Shown here: positions 16,543 through 25,285 of the stretch, in pieces
Position numbering within the stretch: position 1 is the first letter of the stretch
Layout: each line of letters starts with the position of its first letter
Assembly (NCBI RefSeq): GCF_900103805.1
Contig: NZ_FNIB01000002.1
Span: forward strand, 248,001 to 312,000
Reading direction: 5' to 3'
Source of the DNA: Cryobacterium flavum
GTDB taxonomy: Bacteria; Actinomycetota; Actinomycetes; Actinomycetales; Microbacteriaceae
Length of the DNA: 64,000 nucleotides
Notes under the pieces: model-generated
Database searches by the model: none
What the model was told of the DNA's origin: nothing
Seen by the model: only the letters and a program-made list of their open reading frames with translations
Translations under genes and position numbers: made by a program

Positions 16543-17439
16543 ATGGAATTGCGCCAGCTTGCCGTACTACGGGAGCTCGGCGAGCGCGGAAGCGTCGCCG
16601 CTGTGGCCCGCGCCCTGCACGTGTCGTCGTCGGCGGTCTCGCAGCAGCTCAGCGCCCTCGAGCAACGTGCCGGCGTCAAGCTCACCGAGAAACACGGCCG
16701 GGTGCTCCGGCTGACCCCTGCCGGCGTCGCCCTGGCGAGCGCCGCCGCCGACGTCTCGACCGCGATGGCCCGGGCCGACGAGGCCGTGGCCCGGTTTCAA
16801 AACGACCCCGGCCTGCCGGTGACCGTGAGCGCGTTCCACAGTGCCGGGCTGGCCTGGTTCGGCCCGCTGCTGAACCGAATGCACTTGAGTGGCGGCCCGA
16901 CCGTGGGCTGCGGCGACGAGGATGTGCCGCGGGAGCGTTTTGCGGCGCTCGTCGCCGACTATGACCTGGTGATCGCGCACCGGGTGCCGCACGATCCGGC
17001 CTGGCCGAATACCGTCGCGGTCACGCCGTTGCTGTTCGAGCCGCTGGATGTGGCCGTGCCGGTCGGGCATCCGCTGGCCGAAAAGGTATCGCTCACCCTC
17101 GACGATATTCGAGACGAGCCGTGGGTCACCGGTCACGTTGGGTTTCCGCTCGCCGAGGCGGTGAACGTGGTCGCGGCGGCGGCCGGTCAGCCGCTGCGCA
17201 TCGCGCATCGGATCAACGAGTTCTTCGTGGCGACGTCGGTTGTGGCGACCGGGGCGGCCATTGCGCTGCTGCCGCGCTACACAATGGCGCCGCGACAGGG
17301 CGACGGAGTCGTGCTCGTGCCGTTTCGGGGCCTCACTGTGGGGCGGCAGATCGACGTGTTGAGCCGCCCGGAAACGCTCGCCCGCGCCTCGGTGCGCAGG
17401 GTGCTGGCCGAACTCGTCGACGTGGCCGGGCAGCGTTAA
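16543..17439 (+). CDS. LysR family transcriptional regulator
   Basis: The 298-residue protein starts directly with the LysR winged helix-turn-helix (MELRQLAVLRELGERGSVAA, HVSSSAVSQQLSALEQRAGV, RLTPAGVAL; residues 1-65), then a linker helix and a substrate-binding effector domain (about 90-290). It is divergent from the DMT exporter and probably controls it and itself. The stop overlaps the converging aldose-epimerase gene by four bases. No ribosome binding site is present, in keeping with leaderless translation. Confidence 0.9.
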   Translation: MELRQLAVLRELGERGSVAAVARALHVSSSAVSQQLSALEQRAGVKLTEKHGRVLRLTPAGVALASAAADVSTAMARADEAVARFQNDPGLPVTVSAFHSAGLAWFGPLLNRMHLSGGPTVGCGDEDVPRERFAALVADYDLVIAHRVPHDPAWPNTVAVTPLLFEPLDVAVPVGHPLAEKVSLTLDDIRDEPWVTGHVGFPLAEAVNVVAAAAGQPLRIAHRINEFFVATSVVATGAAIALLPRYTMAPRQGDGVVLVPFRGLTVGRQIDVLSRPETLARASVRRVLAELVDVAGQR

Positions 17440-18377
17440 CGCAGCTCAAGCCCGTCATGACGGATGCCCCAGCGCACGATCCACTGCTCCCCCGGTTCTA
17501 CCCAGTGCAGGCCGGCCCCGGAGTTGAACGCATCGGCGGGAGCGGTCATCGGCTCGATCGCGATCGCGAGGCCGCGCACCGGCTCGCCCGCACCCTGCGT
17601 GACCGGAAAGATGCGCGGCGTGAACACCTGCACGTAGCGCATGCTTTCATCGCCCCAGAGGGTGAGGCTTCGGCCATCCGGCGCGGTGAGGGTATGTTCG
17701 GCACCGACTCCGACGCCGCCGAAGCCGTCGTCGAGGTCTAGATCCCCGACCAGGGCGCCCGCGCGCAGGTCGAAGCGGGTGCCGTGCACCGGGGTCTCAC
17801 CAATGGGGTTGAGGCGGTCGTCGACGTCGAGGTGGGTCGCGGCATCCACGCGCACGATGAGGTCGCCCGTGGGCACGTCTCCGATCTTCAAAAACGGATG
17901 CGCCCCCACGGCCACCGGCGCGGGCTCCGCTCCCACGTTGCGCACCCGATGCGTGACCTCGAGCCCGCTGGAAGTGAGCGCGTAGGTCACCTCGGTCTCA
18001 AGGTGAAATGGGTAGCCGGACTGCGGAAAGACCGTCGCCGCCAGGGTTACCGTGTCTGTGCTGCGCGATACCTCCCGGTACGGCGCGAAGCGCAGCAGCC
18101 CGTGGCTGGCGTTCTGCTTGGCCGGCTCAGTGAGAGCGAGCTGGCGGGTGATTCCGTTCTGAGTCCATTTGCCGTCACGAATGCGATTGGGCCAGGGCAC
18201 GAGCACAACTCCGGCCGCCATCGGCGGTTGCACTGACTCGTCGAAGGTCTCCACCAAGTCTATGCCATTTACGGAATATGCGCGCAGTCCCGCCGCGACC
18301 TCGGTCACGACGGCGCGAGCGGGGCCGCTCGGGGTTTCGCGGGTCAACTCATACTGGATTCCGGTGGGTGCACGCAT
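17436..18377 (-). CDS. aldose 1-epimerase family protein
   Basis: The 313-residue product resembles galactose mutarotase-like proteins, which interconvert sugar anomers. Visible motifs are VVLVPWPNRIRDGKW (about 75-89), the catalytic-His region NASHGLLRFAPY (about 106-117), VAVGAHPFLKIGD (about 178-190) with the second conserved His, and the C-terminal AIAIEPMTAPADAFNSG containing the catalytic Glu. The open frame runs further upstream, but the ATG at 18377 is chosen because homology begins there and a TACACT -10 box lies exactly six bases upstream. It overlaps the converging LysR gene by four bases. Confidence 0.9.
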   Translation of the reverse strand: MRAPTGIQYELTRETPSGPARAVVTEVAAGLRAYSVNGIDLVETFDESVQPPMAAGVVLVPWPNRIRDGKWTQNGITRQLALTEPAKQNASHGLLRFAPYREVSRSTDTVTLAATVFPQSGYPFHLETEVTYALTSSGLEVTHRVRNVGAEPAPVAVGAHPFLKIGDVPTGDLIVRVDAATHLDVDDRLNPIGETPVHGTRFDLRAGALVGDLDLDDGFGGVGVGAEHTLTAPDGRSLTLWGDESMRYVQVFTPRIFPVTQGAGEPVRGLAIAIEPMTAPADAFNSGAGLHWVEPGEQWIVRWGIRHDGLELR

Positions 18378-18383
18378 CCGCTC

Positions 18384-18389
18384 AGTGTA
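18384..18389 (-). promoter_or_regulatory. leaderless -10 box before the aldose epimerase gene
   Basis: TACACT on the minus strand, six bases before the ATG at 18377. Confidence 0.55.
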
Positions 18390-18490
18390 TTGCGGGCGGG
18401 GCCGGGCATGCCCGACGCGATATAGCACCGACCCGAGCCACTGCGGGGTCGCAGGTGCAAACCGAGCCGAGTGGCGCCATCCCTCGGCAG

Positions 18491-18496
18491 TAGGCT
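18491..18496 (+). promoter_or_regulatory. leaderless -10 box before the gamma-carbonic anhydrase gene
   Basis: TAGGCT ends seven bases before the ATG at 18504, one more than in the other leaderless genes of this window. Confidence 0.5.
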
Positions 18497-18503
18497 GACG
18501 CGT

Positions 18504-19046
18504 ATGACTGCTGACAACGCCGCCCGAATCATCGTCCTGCCGAACACACCGGCTCCAACCATCGCCGAGACCGCGTTCGTCGCTCCCGGCGCCGTGATCG
18601 TCGGCAACGTCACCCTCGCCGACCGGGCCAGCGTCTGGTACAACTCCGTGCTGCGCGCGGAACTTGCGCCGATCACGATCGGCGCCGACTCGAACCTGCA
18701 GGACAACGTCTCCTGCCACGTCGACACCGACTTTCCGCTCACCCTCGGCACCGGCGTCTCGGTCGGGCACGGCGCAGTGCTGCACGGCTGCACCATCGAG
18801 GACAACGTCCTCGTCGGCATGGCCGCGACCGTTCTGAACGGAGCCATCATCGGCACCGGATCGCTCGTGGCCGCCGGAGCCGTCGTGCTCGGCGGCACCG
18901 TTGTTCCCCCCGGTTCGCTCGTGGCCGGTGTTCCCGCCAAGGTGCGGCGCACGCTGACCGACGAGGAGATCGCGAGCATCCGGCACAACGCCACGAGCTA
19001 CCTGGCACACACCGAGCTGCACCGCGCAGCCGTCGCCCAGCAGTAG
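18504..19046 (+). CDS. gamma-carbonic anhydrase family protein
   Basis: The 180-residue product is a left-handed beta-helix hexapeptide-repeat protein (GAVIVGNVTLADRASVWYNS, LRAELAPITIGADSNLQDNV). Three metal-ligand positions of the gamma-carbonic anhydrase family are present: His in NVSCHVDTD (about 72), and the two His in VGHGAVLHGC (about 89 and 94). Such proteins bind zinc or iron and may hydrate CO2 or act as acyltransferase-like scaffolds. The ATG at 18504 is preferred over an upstream start because of the -10 box. It is divergent from the aldose epimerase gene. Confidence 0.9.
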   Translation: MTADNAARIIVLPNTPAPTIAETAFVAPGAVIVGNVTLADRASVWYNSVLRAELAPITIGADSNLQDNVSCHVDTDFPLTLGTGVSVGHGAVLHGCTIEDNVLVGMAATVLNGAIIGTGSLVAAGAVVLGGTVVPPGSLVAGVPAKVRRTLTDEEIASIRHNATSYLAHTELHRAAVAQQ

Positions 19047-19111
19047 CGCAGGAGCCGAGCGGGTGCCGCGCCGGCCTGAATGTCGCCCCCCATACCGGAG
19101 GCGTCGTTCAC

Positions 19112-19185
19112 AACTGCGGAAATTCCCGTTTCGAGCGGGCGAGACGCCCTGATTTCGCACAAATATTTGCGAAGTTTCCGCAGTT
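19112..19185. repeat. 74-bp folded element between converging genes
   Basis: The outer arms AACTGCGGAAA (19112-19122) and TTTCCGCAGTT (19175-19185) are perfect complements. Inside are two smaller hairpins: CCCG/CGGG around TTTCGAG, and TTCGCA/TGCGAA around CAAATATT. It lies between the ends of the gamma-carbonic anhydrase and folD genes and could be a two-way terminator or a small mobile palindromic element. Confidence 0.7.
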
Positions 19186-19216
19186 ACGCACACTTACTCC
19201 GGTACCACAGCTGGCG

Positions 19217-20101
19217 TTACGCCAGCAGGGACTGCTCGGCGGCCTTCACTACGTTGGAGAGCAGCATGGCGCGGGTCATCGGGCCGACGCCGCGCGGGTT
19301 CGGCGACAGGTGCCCGGCCACCGAGGCCACATCGGGGTGTACGTCGCCGGTCAGGCGGCCCTTGCCGGTGACCGGGTCCGTCACGCGGGTGACTCCCACG
19401 TCGAGCACGGCGGCACCCGGCTTGATCCAGTCGGCCTGAATCAGGTGCGGCACGCCAACGGCGGCCACGACGATATCGGCCCGACGCACTTCGCCGGCAA
19501 GGTCGACCGTGCGCGAGTGGGTCAGCGTGACGGTCGCGTCGAGGCCCTTGCGGGTGAACAGCAGGCCGAGCGGGCGCCCCACGGTGAGGCCGCGGCCGAC
19601 CACGACGACCTTCTGGCCCACGATCGGCACGTCGTAACGACGTAGCAGCTCGACGATGCCGGCCGGGGTGCACGGCAGCGGTGAGCGCAGTTCGCCCTCG
19701 ATGCCGAGCACGAGCCGCCCGAGGTTGGTCGGGTGCAGGCCGTCAGCATCCTTCGACGGATCGATAAGCTCAAGCATCGCGTTCTCGTTATGACCAACGG
19801 GCAACGGCAGCTGGATGATGTAGCCCGTGACTTCGCGACTGTGATTGAGGTCGTTGATCGCCGCGCGCACGTCGGCGCTCGTCGCCGAGCCGGGCAGGTC
19901 GATGCGCAGCGACTCGATGCCGACCTCGGCGCAGTCGCGGTGCTTGCCCGCCACATAGGTCTCAGAACCCGGGTCATTACCCACGAGCAGGGTTGCCAGG
20001 CCGGGCACGACGCCGTGCGAGCGCAGCGCCGCGATGCGGTCCCGCAGCTCGGCCTTGATGTCGGAGGCGGTCTTGACCCCGTCGAGTGTGATTGCCGTCA
20101 T
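19217..20101 (-). CDS. folD: bifunctional methylenetetrahydrofolate dehydrogenase/cyclohydrolase
   Basis: The 294-residue enzyme interconverts 5,10-methylene-, methenyl- and 10-formyl-tetrahydrofolate using NADP(H). Hallmarks are [14 protein letters not shown] (catalytic Lys, about 49-62), [20 protein letters not shown] (about 95-114), the dinucleotide-binding [13 protein letters not shown] (about 168-180) and the C-terminal [17 protein letters not shown]. The length is standard. It lies 205 bases downstream of glyA on the same strand, with a glyA terminator between them, so it may have its own promoter. Together GlyA, FolD and the nearby PurU form a one-carbon/formate module. Confidence 0.97.
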   Translation of the reverse strand: MTAITLDGVKTASDIKAELRDRIAALRSHGVVPGLATLLVGNDPGSETYVAGKHRDCAEVGIESLRIDLPGSATSADVRAAINDLNHSREVTGYIIQLPLPVGHNENAMLELIDPSKDADGLHPTNLGRLVLGIEGELRSPLPCTPAGIVELLRRYDVPIVGQKVVVVGRGLTVGRPLGLLFTRKGLDATVTLTHSRTVDLAGEVRRADIVVAAVGVPHLIQADWIKPGAAVLDVGVTRVTDPVTGKGRLTGDVHPDVASVAGHLSPNPRGVGPMTRAMLLSNVVKAAEQSLLA

Positions 20102-20152
20102 CGTGGATCCCTACTGTTGTGGTTCAGTTCGGTGCCGTACTTCGGTTCGCTT

Positions 20153-20174
20153 GGACGGGGCCTGAGCCCCGTCC
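20153..20174. repeat. GGACGGGGC hairpin, partial copy E of the dispersed repeat
   Basis: GGACGGGGC, CTGA, GCCCCGTCC: a 9-base perfect stem equal to the second module of the repeats at 26647, 37303 and 41108, here without the GGGCCCAGTTTA palindrome. It lies upstream of folD. Confidence 0.75.
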
Positions 20175-20262
20175 AGTGGTGATTACCGGGTGCTTGCCGG
20201 GTTCATCGCAGGCGGGCGACAGCGGATGCCCAGCCGAGCGGCCGGCGACATCCATCTGCGAG

Positions 20263-20296
20263 AGCGGATGCCGCGGGCCAGTCAGCGGCATCCGCT
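20263..20296 (-). terminator. terminator-like hairpin after glyA
   Basis: AGCGGATGCCGC and GCGGCATCCGCT form a 12-base perfect stem with a ten-base loop, starting 10 bases after the glyA stop. There is no T-tract; the arms contain the frequent GCGGATGC word. Confidence 0.7.
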
Positions 20297-20306
20297 TCGA
20301 CGAAAG

Positions 20307-21599
20307 TTACTGCTGCAGGCCGGAGTAGAGCGGAAACGCCTGCGTCAGAGCGCCGACGCGGGTGCGGAGCGCTGCGATGTCGGCGCCGGGCTTGAGAGCC
20401 TCGGCGATGACGTCGGCGACCTCAGTGAACTCGGCGTCGCCGAATCCGCGGGTGGCCAGGGCGGGCGTGCCGATGCGGAGGCCCGAGGTGACCATCGGCG
20501 GGCGCGGGTCGAACGGAACCGAGTTGCGGTTCACGGTGATGCCCACCTCGTGCAGGGCATCCTCGGCCTGCTGGCCGTTGATCTCGGAGTGGCGCAGGTC
20601 GGCGAGCACGAGGTGCACGTCAGTGCCGCCGGTGAGCACATCGATGCCGTGGGCACGCGAGTCGTCGGCGGTGAGACGGTCGGCGAGGATGCTGGCACCG
20701 CGCAGGGTGCGCTCCTGGCGTTCCTTGAACTCGGGCTCGGCGGCGAGCTTGAACGCGGTCGCCTTGGCGGCGATCACGTGCATGAGCGGGCCGCCCTGCT
20801 GGCCGGGGAACACGTTCGAGTTGAGTTTCTTGGCCAGGGCCATGTCGCGCGAGAGAATGAACCCAGAGCGCGGGCCGGCGAGGGTCTTGTGCACGGTGCT
20901 CGACACGACGTCGGCGTAGGGCACGGGCGAGGGGTGCAGGCCGGCGGCGACGAGTCCGGCGAAGTGGGCCATGTCAACCCAGAGCAGCGCGCCGACCTCA
21001 TCGGCGATGGCGCGGAAGGCCTCGAAGTCGAGGTGGCGCGGGTACGCCGACCAGCCGGCGATGATGACCTTCGGCCTGCTCTCGAGCGCCTTGTCGCGCA
21101 CGACATCCATGTCGACGCGGAAGGTTTCCGGGTCGACGCCGTAGGCGACCGGGTTGTACAGCTTGCCCGAGAAGTTGAGCTTCATGCCGTGGGTGAGGTG
21201 GCCTCCGTGGGCCAGCTCGAGGCCGAGAATCGTGTCGCCGGGGGTGGCGATGGCGGAGAGCACTGCCGCGTTGGCGGTGGCGCCAGAGTGCGGCTGCACG
21301 TTCGCGTAGGCGGCGCCGAAGAGGCTCTTGGCGCGGTCGATGGCGAGCTGCTCGGCGACGTCGACGTACTCGCAGCCGCCGTAGTAGCGGCGCCCCGGGT
21401 AGCCCTCGGCGTACTTGTTGGTGAGCACGGAGCCCTGCGACTGCAGCACGGCGCGCGGAACGAAGTTCTCGCTCGCGATCATTTCGAGGTAGTCGCGCTG
21501 GCGACCGAGCTCCTGCTCGAGCACGGCGGCGATCTCGGGGTCAACGACCGAGAGCGGTTCGTTGAAGGTTGACTTCAAGACAGTGGCGGAATCAGGCAC
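20307..21599 (-). CDS. glyA: serine hydroxymethyltransferase
   Basis: The 430-residue PLP enzyme converts serine and tetrahydrofolate to glycine and 5,10-methylenetetrahydrofolate. Hallmarks include the N-terminal LELIASENF-like stretch [36 protein letters not shown] (about 57-76) and the PLP-lysine motif [16 protein letters not shown] (Lys about 230). The C-terminal part carries [17 protein letters not shown]. It starts at GTG with AAGGAGAA six bases upstream. A ZTP riboswitch lies in the 5' leader, so the gene is probably switched on when ZTP accumulates under folate shortage. Confidence 0.97.
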   Translation of the reverse strand: MPDSATVLKSTFNEPLSVVDPEIAAVLEQELGRQRDYLEMIASENFVPRAVLQSQGSVLTNKYAEGYPGRRYYGGCEYVDVAEQLAIDRAKSLFGAAYANVQPHSGATANAAVLSAIATPGDTILGLELAHGGHLTHGMKLNFSGKLYNPVAYGVDPETFRVDMDVVRDKALESRPKVIIAGWSAYPRHLDFEAFRAIADEVGALLWVDMAHFAGLVAAGLHPSPVPYADVVSSTVHKTLAGPRSGFILSRDMALAKKLNSNVFPGQQGGPLMHVIAAKATAFKLAAEPEFKERQERTLRGASILADRLTADDSRAHGIDVLTGGTDVHLVLADLRHSEINGQQAEDALHEVGITVNRNSVPFDPRPPMVTSGLRIGTPALATRGFGDAEFTEVADVIAEALKPGADIAALRTRVGALTQAFPLYSGLQQ

Positions 21600-21625
21600 G
21601 GAGTTCTCCTTATATATGGATGTTG

Positions 21626-21706
21626 CGGCCCAGGCGTGCGGCCACTAACCGTGTCAGTCGCTCCCCGATGGTGACCCATCTTCGTGCTACGCCAGTTGCG
21701 ACCCGA
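21626..21706 (-). promoter_or_regulatory. ZTP (pfl) riboswitch before glyA
   Basis: Read on the minus strand, the leader carries the conserved pfl blocks in order: GGGTCGCAACTGGCG, then a variable loop ending in GGTCACCATCGGGGAGCGAC, a spacer, and GGCCGCACGCCTGGGC. The two conserved halves can form the ZTP-binding pseudoknot (CTGGCG...CGCC). The element ends about 27 bases before the GTG and just before the AAGGAG ribosome binding site. Location before a one-carbon gene is typical of this riboswitch class. Assigned by eye from remembered consensus. Confidence 0.8.
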
Positions 21707-21708
21707 TT

Positions 21709-21714
21709 AGTATA
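21709..21714 (-). promoter_or_regulatory. possible -10 box of the glyA transcript
   Basis: TATACT on the minus strand lies immediately upstream of the riboswitch, so the transcript would begin at the aptamer. No good -35 box was found. Confidence 0.4.
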
Positions 21715-21877
21715 TCAGCGGATGCCCGCGCCCGCCGCCCAAAGATCCGCTCGCGCCTCGTGGCACGCGTCCAGGAAGCTGGCACTGGTTGCAACGCCTG
21801 CCAGCTTCGGGGGCACGTGCCGTGAATCTCGAAGGCCGGGAATAGCCGCGCAGGTTCTACCGTTACGATAGATATAC

Positions 21878-21889
21878 ATGCAGACGCAT
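21878..21889. promoter_or_regulatory. ATGC-AGAC-GCAT motif before the LLM flavoprotein gene
   Basis: ATGCAGACGCAT with flanking ATAC on the left and A/T-rich sequence on the right. It closely matches the ATGC-N4-GCAT site before the ring-cleaving dioxygenase gene at 39562-39573. It is a candidate shared operator. Confidence 0.45.
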
Positions 21890-21907
21890 AGAAAGTTGGA
21901 GGATGGC

Positions 21908-23095
21908 ATGCAGTTCGGAATCTTCACGGTCGGGGACATCACCAGCGACCCCACCACGGGCGACACCCCCACCGAGAACGCCCGGATCAAAGCCATGGTC
22001 GCCATCGCGCAGAAGGCCGAGGAGGTCGGTCTCGACGTCTTCGCCACCGGCGAGCACCACAACCCGCCGTTCGTGCCGTCGTCGCCGACCACCATGCTCG
22101 GCTACATCGCCGCGAATACCAAGCGCATCATCCTCTCCACCGCGACCACGCTGATCACCACGAGCGACCCGGTGAAAATCGCCGAGGACTTCGCCATGCT
22201 GCAGCACCTCGCCGACGGCCGGGTGGACCTCACCCTGGGCCGCGGCAACACCGGCCCGGTCTACCCGTGGTTCGGCAAGGACATCCGCGAGGGCATCCCG
22301 CTCGCGCTGGAGAACTACGCCCTGCTCCGCCGGCTCTGGCGTGAAGACTTCGTCGACTGGGAAGGCCAGTTCCGCACCCCGCTGCAGGGTTTCCAATCCA
22401 CCCCGCGCCCGCTCAACGGCGTGCCCCCGTTCGTCTGGCACGGCAGTATCCGCAGCCCCGAAATCGCCGAACAGGCCGCGTACTACGGCGACGGATTCTT
22501 CTCCAACCACATCTTCTGGCCCGCCTCGCACACCGCGAAGATGGTGCAGTACTATCGCCAACGCTTCGAACACTACGGCCACGGCACCGCCGCACAGGCC
22601 ATCGTCGGGCTCGGCGGCCAGGTGTTCATGAGCAAGAACTCGCAGGATGCCAAGCGCCACTTCCGCCCGTACTTCGACAACGCCCCGGTCTACGGCAACG
22701 GCCCGAGCATGGAGGACTTCACCTCGCAGACCCCGCTCACCGTGGGCAGCCCGCAGGAAGTCATCGACCGTACCCTCGGATTCCGCGACTACGTCGGCGA
22801 CTACCAGCGCCAGCTCTGGTTGATGGACCACGCCGGCCTGCCGCTGAAGACTGTACTCGAGCAGCTCGACCTGCTCGGCGAAGAGGTCGTGCCCGTGCTG
22901 CGCCGCGAGTTTGCGAAGAACCGCCCGGTCGACGTACCGGATGGCCCCACTCACGAATCCCTGCGCCTCGCCGCCCACACTCCGGTTGCCGCTACGACCG
23001 CGCTGCCTGACGACCTCGACACCGCCGCCGCCATCGCACCCGCCCGAACCGGCGCCGCCTTCGGCCTCACCCGCACCACGCAGACCGGAGCCTGA
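21908..23095 (+). CDS. LLM-class flavin-dependent oxidoreductase (CE1758 type)
   Basis: The 395-residue product belongs to the bacterial luciferase-like fold, which uses reduced FMN for oxygenation. Characteristic stretches are FGIFTVGDIT at the N-terminus, EVGLDVFATGEHHNPPFVPS (about 43-62), LADGRVDLTLGRGNTGPVYPW (about 110-125) and WHGSIRSPEIAEQAAYYGDGFF. The ATG at 21908 is chosen because GGAGGA lies just upstream; an earlier ATG at 21878 sits inside the palindromic motif. The NADPH-dependent reductase gene follows after one base, so the two probably form a two-component monooxygenase. Substrate unknown. Confidence 0.9.
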   Translation: MQFGIFTVGDITSDPTTGDTPTENARIKAMVAIAQKAEEVGLDVFATGEHHNPPFVPSSPTTMLGYIAANTKRIILSTATTLITTSDPVKIAEDFAMLQHLADGRVDLTLGRGNTGPVYPWFGKDIREGIPLALENYALLRRLWREDFVDWEGQFRTPLQGFQSTPRPLNGVPPFVWHGSIRSPEIAEQAAYYGDGFFSNHIFWPASHTAKMVQYYRQRFEHYGHGTAAQAIVGLGGQVFMSKNSQDAKRHFRPYFDNAPVYGNGPSMEDFTSQTPLTVGSPQEVIDRTLGFRDYVGDYQRQLWLMDHAGLPLKTVLEQLDLLGEEVVPVLRREFAKNRPVDVPDGPTHESLRLAAHTPVAATTALPDDLDTAAAIAPARTGAAFGLTRTTQTGA

Positions 23096-23096
23096 G

Positions 23097-23741
23097 ATGA
23101 CCACGACCGAGCGCACCCTCGCGGTCGTTTCGGCCGGCCTGAGCCAGCCGTCATCAACTCGGCTGCTCGCCGACAAGCTCACCGCTGCCACCGTGGCGCG
23201 GCTGACCGACGAGGGTGTCACGACCCAAGTGGTGACCTACGAGCTGCGCGACTACGCGCAGGACGTGATGAACAACATGCTCACCGGTTTCGCCAGCCCG
23301 CGGCTGCAAACGATGATCGAGGCCGTCACCGCGGCCGACGGCCTCATCGCCGTCACACCGATCTTCACGACCAGTTACAGCGGCCTGTTCAAGACGTTCT
23401 TCGACGTGATCGACAACCGCTCTCTCACCGACCAGCCGGTTCTGATCGGCGCGACCGCGGGAACGGCCCGGCATTCCCTGGCCCTCGACTACGCGCTGCG
23501 CCCTATGTTCACCTACCTGCACGCCGTTGTCGTGCCCACCTCGGTGTTCGCCGCCTCGGAGGACTGGGGCAGCGGCGACGGCGGAGTGGACAGCCGGCTG
23601 GCCACCCTGCCCGCCCGCATCGAGAGGGCGGCCGGTGAGCTGGCGACCTTGGTGGCCGCGTCGGACCGGTCGAGCCGCGTGCCCGACCCGTTCGAGCTGC
23701 CGGCCGGCTTCAACCCTGCCGGTTTCAGCCCGTCTCGATAG
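23097..23741 (+). CDS. NAD(P)H-dependent FMN reductase (CE1759 type)
   Basis: The 214-residue flavodoxin-fold protein begins TLAVVSAGLSQPSSTRLLADKL, a phosphate-binding loop for FMN. It continues with DGLIAVTPIFTTSYSGLFKTFFDVID, the usual flavin-contact region of this family. It supplies reduced flavin to the adjacent LLM monooxygenase, from which it is separated by a single base (TGA-g-ATG). The ring system and cellular purpose of the pair are not evident; redox or xenobiotic defence is the common interpretation. Confidence 0.9.
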   Translation: MTTTERTLAVVSAGLSQPSSTRLLADKLTAATVARLTDEGVTTQVVTYELRDYAQDVMNNMLTGFASPRLQTMIEAVTAADGLIAVTPIFTTSYSGLFKTFFDVIDNRSLTDQPVLIGATAGTARHSLALDYALRPMFTYLHAVVVPTSVFAASEDWGSGDGGVDSRLATLPARIERAAGELATLVAASDRSSRVPDPFELPAGFNPAGFSPSR

Positions 23742-23822
23742 TCACGGCACTCGTTCCAGGTCATGGCACCCCTACGTAGAGTGCCCTGATCTCTAACCGG
23801 TGCCGCGACGCGGGCAGGTACG

Positions 23823-24707
23823 TCAGCAGCCGGGTCCGCGAGGGTTGGCGTTGCAGTCTTCGGCCACGAGCACAGTGGATTCCGTCGCCGCGACCACGGC
23901 GAACGGCGCGGAGGGTACGGTGACGATGCCGTCGACGGGTCGCCAGCCCTGGTCGCCGAAGCTGTAGTCGGCGCGGTAGTCGACAGTGAGGGTGACCGAG
24001 TAGCTGCCTCTCGCGGCGTACTTGTGGCTAGTGGGGGTGCTGGAGAATTCGGTGAGGCCGAGGTCGGCCCAGCTCGCCCCACCGTCGGCGGATACCGCTG
24101 TCGTGCCGTCGCCGTAGTCCCAGCGGTAGCCGATCGGCGTGAACATCACCTGGGCCGGTTCGCCCAGCAGTAGTCCTTCGCCGATCTGAGCGGATGCCCC
24201 GGCCCAGAAGTTCGCGGCCAGCCCAACGATCGCCCAGCCATTGGGCTCCATGCCGGTGGGGGCGGGGTAGGCGGGAAAGTTCTGCAGGTCGGAGACCCGC
24301 ACGATGGTGTCGGGAGAGCATCCGGCGCACGGGACCGCGGGTGCGTTGTGCTGGGCCAAAGGCAGTAATGTGCCGTTGCCGCAAGGAATCGTTTCGATTC
24401 CGGGCTTCATCGGGTCGCCGTTTGCGCACACTGTCGGCAGCGCGGGAGTGACCGACCCTCCACCGGAACCGTGCTGCTTGCCGGCAGACTTGCCGCCAAC
24501 ATGTGCAGAGGTGTAGCCAGCCACAAGATCCACTCCATTTCCGTGGGCCATGCCGTCGGAGTCTGGCGGCGGATCGACGGCATTCCCAAGTTCGACGGTC
24601 TCGGTCAGCCCGACCACTTCGTGAGCACTTGCCGATGCGGAACTCACCTGAGAGAACTGGGCGGCGAATAGGGCCGCAACGACTAGCAGAAATCTGACCC
24701 GGACCAT
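23823..24707 (-). CDS. secreted protein with a PKD-like domain
   Basis: The 294-residue product has a signal peptide (MVRVRFLLVVAALFAAQFSQ, cleavage probably after ASA). A Gly/Ser-rich low-complexity region follows, then a Cys-containing middle (CANGDPMK, IPCGN, PCAGC). The C-terminal part resembles a polycystic-kidney-disease fold (GYRWDYGDGTTAVSADGG, YSVTLTVDYRADYSFG) and the tail has two more Cys. The start is ATG at 24707, 25 bases inside the end of the upstream lipoprotein gene; the ribosome binding site is weak (GGAAAT). The pair resembles exported protein/lipoprotein pairs of Microbacteriaceae with no known role. Confidence 0.7.
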   Translation of the reverse strand: MVRVRFLLVVAALFAAQFSQVSSASASAHEVVGLTETVELGNAVDPPPDSDGMAHGNGVDLVAGYTSAHVGGKSAGKQHGSGGGSVTPALPTVCANGDPMKPGIETIPCGNGTLLPLAQHNAPAVPCAGCSPDTIVRVSDLQNFPAYPAPTGMEPNGWAIVGLAANFWAGASAQIGEGLLLGEPAQVMFTPIGYRWDYGDGTTAVSADGGASWADLGLTEFSSTPTSHKYAARGSYSVTLTVDYRADYSFGDQGWRPVDGIVTVPSAPFAVVAATESTVLVAEDCNANPRGPGC

Positions 24708-25285
24708 ATTTCCGATTTCTCTAGGAGAAGCTGATTCAATGCGTCGTTCTGAACCAGGGCCACAACGAGTGGGTAGCGCAAGGGCCTGTCTGGCGGTGCG
24801 ACCGACATGCCGCCTGCGTCCACGACTTCGCCTTTGGAAACGTCTAAGCACATGTACAGATTGATTGACCCGGCATTCAGGTCTGCCGACTGCACGGACA
24901 TCGAGTCGAAATCGATATCGCCGACAAGGTGTACGCCGCGGTCTGCCAGTCGTTCAAAGGTTGCGATTTCGCCCGGCAACATATCTTTTGTGACAAAGTC
25001 CGATATTCGAGATGGATCAGCTCCACCTTCGCGCGAGATCGTGTTTGCGATGCCCTGATACGACGCATAAAACGCGGTCGCGGCAGCCAGGGCCTCGTCG
25101 TTCGAAGCGAAGACCGCAGATGTTTCGATCGGTGCCGGTGTTGCCTCGGCGACGGGCTCGGCAGTGTCGCGGGGTGCTGGGGCGGGTGTGGCGGAGCATC
25201 CGCTCAACGCGCCGGTCGCGAGGGCTATCAGGAGGGCGCTGAGCACGGCGTTGTGCAGCGTTTGGTGACGCGAGGGGTTTCGCAT
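24683..25285 (-). CDS. lipoprotein of unknown function
   Basis: The 200-residue protein begins with a lipoprotein signal: basic start, hydrophobic stretch LSALLIALATGALSGC with lipobox LSGC (Cys about 30), then a Pro/Ala/Thr-rich tether. The mature part (SNDEALAAATAFYASYQGIA ... ISDFVTKDMLPGEIATFERL ... GSINLYMCLDVSKGEVVDAGG) resembles the DUF4440/NTF2-like helper proteins seen next to secreted PKD proteins, but I do not recognise it with certainty. It overlaps the downstream PKD-domain gene by 25 bases, suggesting joint translation and a shared surface role. Confidence 0.75.
   Translation of the reverse strand: MRNPSRHQTLHNAVLSALLIALATGALSGCSATPAPAPRDTAEPVAEATPAPIETSAVFASNDEALAAATAFYASYQGIANTISREGGADPSRISDFVTKDMLPGEIATFERLADRGVHLVGDIDFDSMSVQSADLNAGSINLYMCLDVSKGEVVDAGGMSVAPPDRPLRYPLVVALVQNDALNQLLLEKSEIWSGSDFC

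Noticed and set aside
18378..19193. N-terminal extension of the aldose epimerase frame
   Set aside because: The extension lies opposite the gamma-carbonic anhydrase gene and lacks homology; the -10 box fixes the start at 18377.
21878..21907. Upstream ATG for the LLM flavoprotein
   Set aside because: The ATG lies inside the palindromic motif and has no ribosome binding site; 21908 has GGAGGA and begins the family homology.
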